This document shows positions 8,861 through 17,296 of a stretch of 17,296 bases of DNA, one piece after another (position 1 is the first letter of the stretch; every line of letters starts with the position of its first letter). The stretch spans positions 1,645 to 18,940 of the forward strand of contig QAXH01005242.1 of the NCBI GenBank assembly GCA_004335635.1, given 5' to 3'. Under the pieces are notes generated by a model. It did no database searches. It saw only the letters and a program-made list of their open reading frames with translations, and was not told the origin of the DNA. Source of the stretch: Chloromonas sp. AAM2. Taxonomy: Eukaryota; Chlorophyta; Chlorophyceae; Chlamydomonadales; Chlamydomonadaceae. The position numbers were made by a program, and so were the translations under genes.

Positions 8861-11800
8861 ATGACGAATCAGAGGCCATGGACTGTGGAGCATGCCTGCC
8901 GGAAGTTTCTGGCAGTGCAAACGCTGCTCTTGTGTTGCTCATTGGTGGAATGCCACAGGTGGGCCAATCGCTCGTACAACTTCTGCATCGTGCAGCCACA
9001 TCATGCACTGGTTACAAGCGCCGCTTGTTCTGGAATGCATTGCTGCTCACAAGCATGTCTTGCCCTGGACTGCATGTTGCAGTTGGGTGCGGCACCCGAA
9101 TCCGCACAACGTCACCATCAAGCATCAGCCCACCCTGAATGTGCAAACTGAGTGCCCAACGCTCAAGATTGCAGTCATCAACGGCGTCAACTTCCACTTT
9201 GAAGTCCTGGCAGGCGTGCTTTCAACTCTGAAGCCGCATGCAGCCAATGTGGACGTTTTCCTCAGTCCCTATGCCCAGACCCAGAACTTTGACGGTGCAT
9301 GGGACCTCGTTCACTGGTTTCCTGGGACATTCAAGAAGACAACCCCCTCTAACGTCGTCTACGCGTACGACATGGCTTTTCTCATCTCAACTGACTATGA
9401 GATGCAGACCATAACAGAGCTTGTGACCCTTATGAAGCCCTCCATCATCGTGGCTTACATTCACAACGCCCAGTTCTCTCTAGCCAGGCTGCTACCCCTG
9501 GCGCCCACAATCAAGTTGCTGACGTTATCCCCCCATGTGGCTGAGTCACTCAAGCAGTTTTCTAACCATACTGCTGACTGGATGCTGCCGGTCTATCCTT
9601 TGGAGGTTCTGGATGACTGTCTGACGTTTCCCAAGCGATGGGTGAGCACAGAAGGGGTGGGTTTAGGTCGGGCAGGTGCTTAGGCAGTGTGGCTGCAGGC
9701 ATGACGGGAACAGGGCTACAGGCTGGGTACAGCTCAGCATGTAGCACCGCAGTAAGGCTGATACCAACAACTGCTTTGCAGCAGTCAGAACTGCCATTGT
9801 TATTACCATAACCAAGCAAGCAGCAGTGTGTCTTGCTAGCAATGTTCATCGTTCTCCATTGCACACATGTATTCAAAGAACCTTAGTTTTTGGTCGGGGT
9901 TCATTGGAATCGGGGGGTTCATCGGACGGTTTCTGATGACTGTGTACTGTGAAGAACAATGTACACTGCTAGACTGAAAACACCAATAATTTGAATGCTT
10001 GATGACTTGATCGATTGCAGGTGCTTGGCCTGTGTCTGCGTGGCTTTGCCTTGCAAGGAAAGTTCTCCAACCTGCGCCGGAACTACACCAGCATATGGCG
10101 CCAGATGGAGTTAAAGCTCGTGACCATAAGGGATCCACAGGTGCGGCCACATGCATCACATGCCGGATCAGACTGAGGAAAGGCACGAGTCAGTTGCAGT
10201 CAGACGGACAATGTCAGTGGTTTGTCGGTTAGTTGTTTTCGGTTGGCCACCACCTACTTCAGGCCCATGCGGCACTGCTGTTACTCCAACGTAGTGCCTG
10301 TGCTGCTCTGCCAACGTCACAACGCCGTATTACATGGTTTTTGTGCATGAGCATGATGGCGCCCAGATTGGTCACGTAGGTGTAGTGTGTTGCAATGATG
10401 TCTCCCCCATGCCATGCGCCGCTAACGAGCTCACTATCATGCGCATGTCCTCGAAGTGTAATGATGAGCATTGACGAATTACCCCATGACTTGACGTCAC
10501 ACGTCTCCCCAATGCTGCCCATGTGACCATCTGTCTGCCATGTGCATGCCCTAGGTGGGGCGGGTGTTCCATGTGAACGTGTTGGGCAAGGGCGAGGACC
10601 GGCTGGCGCTGCCCCAGCTCCTGGAGATGCATGTAAACGTGCACAGGCGGCTGCTGTACCACCAGTTCTTCAACTCAATAGCACACAACGTGGCGCTGAT
10701 ACCCTCACTGGCCAACTCAAAGTGAGCATGCGGGGTCTGCAGGAGGGCACAGTAAGAGTAGTTTGCACGGCAGCACGTCAGGACAAGCCAGACCAGACTA
10801 GACAGTCAATTGTCGGGCTGCAAAGAATGAGTCACTTTGTACCAGTCAGTGTTTACGACATGCGGGAGTAAGAGCTGAGGTGAAGATGGAACCAGGCTGG
10901 TAAGTGATTGTCAGGCAAGCAAAGCAGTGTCTACAACGTGCAGGGTCAGGACAAGGGACCTTGAGGCTGAGCATGGAATGCTGGTGTGTGTGCATGTGCA
11001 CTGCAATCGGGACAGGGGTGCAGTACGCAGTGTGACCCCATGCCAGGACCGTCTGGACAGGCATGTACAGGTCTTAGCATGAGGGTAGCACAAACAAAGG
11101 CTGAGCATCCCCGTCCCTTCTGGGAAGGGGCTTCCGGCTGGGGGGCTCCCCCCCCACCCCCCTCCCTAATAAGGTCCTGATGGGGTCAATGCGCGATCCA
11201 TTCGGCAGCTCTCAATGAGGGGATCACAACGCCGTGGCTAAATTGTACATTCTGACCAGGTGACGTGCCATTGCTGACCTGCAAAGTTGGCACATAACGG
11301 CTGTGACTGACAGCGACCGACAGAAATTGGCAATATTTTGCACTGAATCCTGATATTGGGTCATACGCTGCGACAAAACAACCAAAGAACTCGTGCCCAG
11401 TTCCACACGGCTGAAGCACTCGAAGCACCGCTGCTGCACTGCTGGCACTGCTGTCGCCGGCAGCGTCCCGCCAGCACCACAAAACCTTACAAAGCCCCTA
11501 GCTGCCCGACAACATACCCAAATTGGACAAAGAGGGTGCCATTGAATAGCTCTCGTCAAGGCGCACTGCAGTGGCATTCTTACGTTGCTAAATCTCCTTC
11601 GAAGCGAGCGGTAAATCCGAATTGAAACAAAGTGGTTGCCTTCCTTTTTCACACAGGGAGACCCGTTCTTGACCACCAACCCCTCCAAACGCCGAATGGG
11701 CTTCTTTTGATGCAGAACATTTCCTTTCAGTGCCCTCTATCGTCCTATATCAATCTTATACCCCACTATATAGGGTCATCCAGCTTCTGCAGGCACTCTA

Positions 11801-13354
11801 GCCTCCTGGGTCTTGGTAATGTGGACTTGATGGTCTGTTGAACCTGCAACAGTGGTGTGCAAGAAGGGTTATGGAGGGTGAGCCATTCCAGACATGCTTG
11901 CTATGCTCAACCTTATGCATTCCTGACGCATGTTCGCCGGTCTCTCACACACACACACGTGCAATGCTCGTCCCTGCAGGTACTATACAGAGAAGTTTTC
12001 CTCGACTATCCTCGCCTCGCTCATCACTGGCACACCAGTGCTGGCTGACCTGAAGCTGCTCAAGGCAAGGCAGGCCTTTGCTGAATTGGTTGCATGTCTT
12101 GTGATGCAAGCCAGGAGAGCAAGCCATGGGCAAGGGTGACAGGCAGGGTTTGGTATTGTTGGGGTCATGATGAAATTTCTTTCTGCACCCTCCAGCCATG
12201 TCTGAAGGTTTGGAGCATGCAGGCCTCCATCATATACATCAATACAACCGTTCACCAAGTTTCATGCAATTCGGTCAATGTTGAAATTTCCCAGTGTGAC
12301 CCCAACAGGATTCTCAGTTAGGTTGGTTCTAAAATCCGGCTACAGCAGTGTAGACCCATTTACTACTTTCTTCCTCTGCTCAAAACGAGTCTTTCAGCAA
12401 CTATACAAATGGCATGTTATGACGATGATGACGATGGTGATGTTCTTGGACGGTATTGTGAAACCAATGGTTGGTTTTAGTTGCCATGATGGTTCACCAC
12501 CAACTGCCAGTCCCTGCTCCTGTTACCGTTACCATTCCGTTACTTTTTCTTTCCTTCCCCAGGCTTACAGCTTCCTTACCCCAGACACTGTGTACCTCTC
12601 CAACCCCGGGGAGGAGGACATAGACACCATGCTCAGGATAGCCACCCTGGGAGCGGATGAAATCGTCAAGGTGGGCGGTTGTAGTGAAAAGCTGCAGGAT
12701 CATGGCATGGCCTTTTGCATACTGCGGTTTTGCAGCTGCAGCCCATGTGCTGCATTCCAAGACCTGCCGATAGACCAAAACTGCAGTCAAAACCAGGTCT
12801 AGTATCACTCTGCCTTCCAGTCTCACATGTCATACATCCCGTACCACATGCTCACCGGGGACGCAAAAACGTCTCATGCATCAACCTGACATTGACGACA
12901 TGCAAGATTTGACAAACCACAAACCATTGATGCTGGCTTTGGACGTCTGATACTGTTTAAAGGTGAACGTCATGCTCCGACTGCGCATGGTTTGCATTCT
13001 CCAGTCCTGCACAATGATGCACACCAAACAGAAGCAATTTCGATATCTGAGTTCAACTGCTCATGACTTGCACGTGGGCTCTGTTTGTGATTGATGGCGC
13101 ATGGCTTGCGTGGTTATGCAGGTTCGCCTAGTGTGCTCACTGGCAACGTTGAAACGTCTTGCACGCACATGGCTTGCATGCACATGGCTTACATGCACAC
13201 GCAGGTGCGCCTAGCGCTCCTGGTGCTCCGGGACCGTCTGAACCAGCAGGCGGGTCAGATGGCGGAGGCGCTCACGCGGGAGGCGTGCGAGGCAGCCAAG
13301 CAGCAGCCCGCCCTGCTGCAGCACACCACACGCATTGTCAAGCAGCGCATCTAG
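8861..13354 (+). CDS. Secretory-pathway glycosyltransferase-like protein (GT-B-type C-terminal half), seven exons, 428 aa
   Basis: Exons: 8861-8958, 9083-9641, 10021-10140, 10555-10721, 11980-12064, 12563-12670 and 13205-13354, summing to 1,287 nt with every phase closing. The first exon encodes a likely signal peptide or anchor: basic residues near 14-15, then FLAVQTLLLCCSLV. Three N-glycosylation sequons (N42, N194, N240) agree with a luminal protein. Residues about 59-70 (AVINGVNFHFEV) begin the conserved part. DWMLPVYP (198-205), RGFALQGKF (226-234) and YRNYT-like text at 238-242 follow. FHVNVLGKGE sits near 264-273, and KFSSTILASLITGTPVLAD (320-338) resembles the donor-side G-T-P loop of GT-B enzymes. 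From memory, this matches proteins of green algae and fungi labelled glycosyltransferase-like; no acceptor or donor is known. Catalytic activity is unproven. The first exon is the least certain part, chosen because phase 2 joins exactly at 9083. Confidence 0.75.
10492..10499. promoter_or_regulatory. CRE/C-box palindrome TGACGTCA in an intron
   Basis: A perfect TGACGTCA lies in the intron 10141-10554 of the glycosyltransferase-like gene. Group C bZIPs bind GACGTC-type boxes, and a group C factor is encoded upstream in this window. A single eight-base palindrome in an intron may be coincidence. Confidence 0.2.
11148..11166 (-). other. G-run cluster on minus strand (C8-A-C6-T-C3 on plus)
   Basis: The plus strand has runs of 8, 6 and 3 cytosines separated by single bases, so the minus strand has closely packed G runs able to form a quadruplex. 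It lies in the 1,258-nt intron 10722-11979, the longest in the gene. That intron otherwise holds no coding segment I can support. Confidence 0.6.
12065..12562 (+). other. Non-canonical GC-AG intron in the glycosyltransferase-like gene
   Basis: The exon ends CTCAAG and the intron begins GCAAGG, which is close to the usual consensus of GC donors (AG|GCAAGT). The acceptor is CTTCCCCAG at 12562 after a strong pyrimidine run. Joining here gives ...DLKLLK-AYSFLTP..., in phase 0. The nearest GT alternative (TTG|GTTGCA at 12089) is also in frame but would add eight residues (ARQAFAEL) and has a poor donor. Confidence 0.65.
13166..13195. repeat. 15-bp tandem pair before the last acceptor
   Basis: CACATGGCTTGCATG at 13166-13180 is followed by a copy with one change (13181-13195), then CACACGCAG, the acceptor of the final exon at 13205. 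The repeat therefore replaces the usual pyrimidine tract. Confidence 0.85.
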
Positions 13355-13484
13355 CAACACTGGCTGCTACACTGCTGAGTCTACACCGAGTCCTCAGTGA
13401 TCAGTGAAGCACACCACACAAATTGTCAACCAGTGCAGCTAGCACACCAGGTACCACATCACTGGCTGCTCATGCGTCACTGAG
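13320..13484. repeat. Tandem duplication of the 3' end of the glycosyltransferase-like gene
   Basis: The segment 13320-13379 (last eleven codons, stop and early 3' UTR) recurs in diverged form at 13408-13484. The coding part reads HTTRIVKQRI-stop in the first and HTTQIVNQCS-stop in the second. A 14-17 base insertion in the second separates the stop from the shared ACTGGCTGCT word. The second copy is outside the coding sequence. Confidence 0.75.
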
Positions 13485-15184
13485 GTCCTGCGCAACAGGT
13501 AACCAGCGGAGACGCAGATGGAGACGGAGATGATTTCGTTGTTCTCTAGTGATCAGCCAGCACACCGGAAGCTTCACTTCTGTACATGCTTCACCGACGG
13601 TTTGCTCGACCATATAACCGCAGCCATCGGCCCCGGACATCTGAGAAGGTCTCTTGTGATCATGGGTGCTCCAGACGTGCGCGGAAAGCGGTTAGTGACA
13701 GTGCATGCGTCATCGATGGCCTGATGTAGCGTGCGATACGTGCCCTCCCCTCCCACCGCGCTGATTAGTCCAATTTCAAACGAACGCCTCAATAGAGGAG
13801 AGCATTGGAAGCAGGCGCCTGATCCTCAGGCACAGAACACCTGCTGCCTCCACACACGTGTTCGGCACCTGTCGGCGCTGTGATTCTTAATCGGCCCTGA
13901 GCAGGCACGTCCATGCTTAAGAGGTAGGTAATCGCTCGGTAGTTCCTCGCATAGCTCAAGAATCCACTAGTTCTCATACACGTGATCTCGGACATGCAAA
14001 CACGCATCCTGCCAGTTCTGGGACAATTTGTGTGAATAGGTCTGTTGGCTGTTCAAGCACGTGGCTGTTCAAGCCCGAGTGTGGGCTCACCAAGCTTGAT
14101 TTGCCAACTGTTCTTCCCTGACTGTTCACCAAGCGTGATAGATTGTTGATTGGGTGGGTCGGCACCGGTAGAATGCTGGTAAAGCATCAAAGCAGTTGAC
14201 TTGATGAGGATGTGAGCATTTGTCAAAATTTCCCTAGTTGGTGAGGGTTAGAAGGTGAGGATGAGGGAGTCGAGGGAATTCTCCGCATTTCAAGCCTGCT
14301 GCTCGGATTGGTGCATAGCCTACAGGAATGGGCTGGTGTTGGTTGCTTTTCAGATGCAGGGGTGCATGACATTTTCAGTAAGAAGAAGAGTACTGGGCAG
14401 GAGGCACCACCCATTTGGTGCATGTAGTCCCTGTCTGAATGCAGCGTATGGACACTGTGACATTGTTTGCTTTTGCATGAAGTCTGTTTCTTCCTGGGTG
14501 GTGTGGATTCGCGAGTGCCTGCATGTGCATGCGCCGACTTACATATACAGAGAGGGATTACGCAATTCACTTCAATTTCTATGCTGCATGTGTGGTAACG
14601 GCTGATGCATGCATGTGGGCGCATGTGCTGTGGCACTACGCTGACATATGAGCTGCAATGCTTCCACGCCCTTCAAGCGATGTGCCTTGAACAGTGTGTT
14701 GCTGCAACCGGCACTTGATGGCCTGGGATGGAGTCTGCGATGCGGTCATGCCCCAAGCAGTGCTCGCATGGCGATCTGCTGTGCAAGGACATTCATGGTT
14801 GAGCGACAGCTAGGACTGAGGTTCCTGGCTTTGAAGTCCTTGTCCTTGTTTAGAATGCGTTGAGTTGGTGGCAACCTGCTGCTTGGTGAAACTCTACTCA
14901 CCAATGCGGGGTATACGCCAAGGAAAACATGCTATCTTCGCATCTGCACACTTGTGCTTCATAGGGGGGCTTGCCTGCTGACGTTTCAAAGGAGTGACAC
15001 AGGCGATGTGTGTTGACTGTCTGTTCTTTTCAATGATAACAAGAACGCATGCAGGTGATTCTGCTTGCCACCTTCTTACAGGCTGTCCATTGCCTTTGTT
15101 CTGACATTGTGTGTGAAGCATGATCCAAGTGCAGTGACGGTCCCATTATCCGACCAGATTCCTTCCATCATCTTTTCTGCGCAG
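13355..15184. other. Downstream region, no gene recognised
   Basis: After the duplicated gene end I see no domain, RNA gene or long coding segment. Open segments such as 14259-14423 (plus, containing LEGEDEGVEGILRISSLL) and 14648-14863 (plus) have acceptable codon use for short stretches but no splice chain I could complete. A 16-base word (from 13512) also occurs at 1501 in a transporter intron, suggesting a shared dispersed repeat. Confidence 0.4.
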
Positions 15185-15308
15185 AATCATTGCCAAGCTG
15201 GCACTGACCCTACTTGAGGGGCCAGACTGTGTTAAAGATGCCAGTCTTTTGAAGCCTTTCCACATCACACAGCCAACCGAAAAGCGCAGTGCAACTACTC
15301 AGGCCTAA
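15185..15308 (+). other. Possible exon of an unrecognised gene
   Basis: A good acceptor (TCTTTTCTGCGCAG, ending 15184) is followed by 40 open codons beginning IIAKLALTLLEGPDCVKD, which reads like a leucine-rich amphipathic helix, then TAA. I do not recognise it. Without an upstream exon it may be chance. Confidence 0.15.
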
Positions 15309-15858
15309 AATGGTCAATGATTTCGATTCATCGCAATTGTCACTCGTTCTCTGGGAAACTATCTCTGTGCAATTCTAAGCCTTTCAGTACTTTGTGCTGA
15401 CATATGTGTCACCTCTCCGAAGCAAACTGTAGACCTTAGACACTTCAGTGCCTCGCCAGAACGAAGCGACGTTAAGCGTATCAGGCATGAGTTTGAGATG
15501 AATGCACATGCCATGAACCAGGGATCTCAGACAGGTTTCTCGAAGTACACACATGGTGTGTCTTCATGATTGTGGGTACGAGGGACTTCAAAAAGCAATC
15601 AGGGTGCTGCCACGAAACACAGACTTGAAATATCAAGAGTTAAGTGGTCAGAACACGCTTTCAAGCAATGGGCAGCGCAGACCATGCCATCTTGGTGAGA
15701 TTGGCTTTATAAGCCACCCACATCGGAAAGAACACATGCCGTCCCTTTCTAACGTTCCTTTCCCATACTCGTGCATTCACTCTTCTCCCCTGGCGTTCCA
15801 TGTCGTCCCCCACTACCCCTTCCGTTACTCCCTGTTTGAGACTTTCTTGTCCATCCAG

Positions 15859-16900
15859 GTTCATCAGCGGATGATGACTTCTGTGCGCTGGTGACCAGCA
15901 GAAGCCATAGCGGCCTGCACACGCTTCCTCCACCCACCCTGCAACGGGATGAAACCCTTGAGGTGCAGTCTGACAGGGCGGCAGGCATGCACACATATCT
16001 CAGTCACCTCTTCCTCTGCGATGCTGGATGGGGGTTCCCAGTGCAGTTCGGGTTCAACAACAACGTGCACATCGGTCACTGTGGGTGGCAGGCTGGGCAG
16101 CAGCAGCGGCCAAACGCCAGCGCCAAGCCATGTGCAACAGCCAGAACCTGGATATTGCACATCCACACCGAGAAAAAGAAGTTTGCCAGTTCTGTGACCG
16201 TTTGACGGGTTTCTGTGGGGAGTGTTCGTGTGTCCTGTTGTACTGGCTGATGGGAACTATTGTGTGATGACTACATGCTACGTTTCTTGCCGTGAGTCAC
16301 GCTGTGGGTCATGCTGCGTGTGCGTGTGAGTGTACAGAGTCTGTGTGTTGGACGAGAAAGAGCCTCATGTTGTGTGATCAGTAAGTTGTGATCGTACATG
16401 TCACATCCGTTTCTTGCCTGGCTGATCAGTTAATGGGTGAAGCAGCAAACGAGACCACTGCGGCTACAGACAAAGGCACAATGGTTACTTCAGTTACCAT
16501 GGTTTTCCCTTCTTGCTCAGGGTGGGCCAGGGCGGCGCCAATCCCAATCCGTGTCCTGTGACGGCTTCCTTGATGTCAACAGTTACAAACCATCCAGGTT
16601 GATGCGAGTATTGACATGGGAGTGAGTGGGCTAGGTCGCGCTGACAACCGCAACCAACAACTAGTATGCGCTTGCCTCGGACAATAAACACCACAGCCAA
16701 AAGCTCTTGCAATCATTCTTGCTGTCCGATCACTTGAAAAAATCTGAATCCTGCTGTCTGATCACTTAGGCAAGTATCCAGCAGCAAGGAGTGCCTGGTG
16801 GCATTCCCACGCCTTGCGCGCTTCATCCTGTCCACTCGGCAGCACCTGCAAGAGCAAGAACGCCCTGTCTCCTTCCAGCATTGTCCTCCATGTGAACCTG
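15859..16900 (+). other. Possible exons of an unrecognised plus-strand gene
   Basis: Three splice-flanked open segments are phase-compatible. 15859-15962 encodes a Ser/Asp/His-rich linker starting SSADDDFCALVTSRSH. 16521-16597 follows a strong acceptor (CCCTTCTTGCTCAG) and encodes QSVSCDGFLDVNSYKPS near its end. The segment from 16770 encodes SSSKECLVAFPRLARFILS, and its frame stays open to 17094. Joined they read through without a stop. GC at third positions is higher than in the flanking DNA. The GC-rich block 16008-16160 between them has open frames on both strands, including a minus-strand acceptor/donor pair, so even the strand is not certain. No domain recognised. Confidence 0.22.
16720..16767. 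repeat. 16-bp direct repeat, 32 bases apart
   Basis: TGCTGTCCGATCACTT at 16720-16735 recurs at 16752-16767 with one change. The second copy is immediately before the candidate acceptor at 16769. Confidence 0.75.
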
Positions 16901-17060
16901 AACCTTCACTGAGAAATCCAAACTGTCACATCATTCATTGTTCCCCACCGGAGCGTGTGTACTTGAGCAGAAGCAGGAAGAAGTGTAGGAGGAAAACAAA
17001 GCATACAAAGAGCGAGACGCACATCTGTGCTGTTTCCACTGACTATGCCTGTGCACGGTT

Positions 17061-17087
17061 TGTGTGTGTGTGTGCGTGTGTGTGTGT
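17061..17087. repeat. (TG)n microsatellite, one interruption
   Basis: TG run with a single GC interruption. It gives the cysteine/valine-rich end of the open frame that stops at 17094, so that part of the frame is unlikely to be protein. Confidence 0.95.
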
Positions 17088-17228
17088 TACATAGCCTTCA
17101 GTCCGGGGAGGACTGCTCAGCAAGGGCAATGGCGGAAGGAAAACAAGCAGCACAACTGCAATACGTAAGCACAGGCGAACATTCTGCTCAAGCTGTTCAA
17201 TCTACTCAACCAGCCATGTTCACTCTGG

Positions 17229-17296
17229 CATACAGGTCAAGCTATGCCTGCATACAGGTCAAGCTATGCCTGCATACAGGTCAAGCTATGCCTGCA
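17229..17296. repeat. 22-bp tandem array at the right edge (three perfect copies, open-ended)
   Basis: Units start at 17229, 17251 and 17273, are identical, and contain CAGGTCAAGCTATGCCTG. Two further bases of a fourth copy end the window, so the array continues beyond it. There are no distinct spacers between units. Confidence 0.95.

Noticed and set aside
8892..9082. Unspliced upstream extension of exon 2 from an ATG at 8892
   Set aside because: The extension lacks a convincing signal peptide and reads across a good donor (CCACAG|GTGGGC) and acceptor (CATGTTGCAG).
8878..9138. Alternative first exon frame for the glycosyltransferase-like gene starting at 8878
   Set aside because: Its phase (0) does not join exon 2; the 8861 frame ends in phase 2 and joins at 9083, and gives a better signal peptide.

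Overview
The window looks like nuclear DNA of a green alga (Viridiplantae; I cannot place it further). The reasons are multi-exon genes with GT-AG introns of about 120 to 1,260 bases, a half-size ABC transporter that starts with a chloroplast-type transit peptide, and a bZIP factor whose basic region is the plant group C (Opaque2-like) type. Introns and intergenic DNA are rich in short tandem repeats and TGCATGCA/CACA-type words. I spliced all genes by hand. Each join was accepted because the reading phase closed and, where I know the family, the joined protein matched it.

Layout. (1) 210-3694, minus strand: 5' part (five exons) of a plastid/cyanobacterial-type ABCD transporter, running off the left edge. 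Its introns hold a 31-bp-stem inverted repeat, two 21-bp-period tandem arrays and a possible miniature element with 15-bp inverted ends. (2) 3695-4429: divergent intergenic region with ACGT/TGACG elements, shared by the transporter and the next gene. (3) 4430-6630, plus strand: complete five-exon bZIP gene (429 aa). It keeps the N-terminal group C motifs, including a site matching the SnRK1 phosphorylation consensus. (4) 6631-8860: 3' UTR repeats and apparently non-coding DNA. (5) 8861-13354, plus strand: complete seven-exon gene (428 aa) for a secretory-pathway glycosyltransferase-like protein, with one GC-AG intron and a partial tandem duplication of its 3' end. (6) 13355-17296: no gene I can name. 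Several splice-flanked open segments on the plus strand between 15.2 and 17.0 kb are phase-compatible and may be part of an unrecognised gene. A 22-bp tandem array runs off the right edge.

The three genes do not form a pathway that I can demonstrate. The one suggestive link is regulatory: the bZIP gene carries a good bZIP-type site (TGACGTGGCA) about 50 bases before its own start codon, inside the divergent promoter shared with the transporter. I found no RNA genes, CRISPR arrays, autonomous transposons or viral genes.
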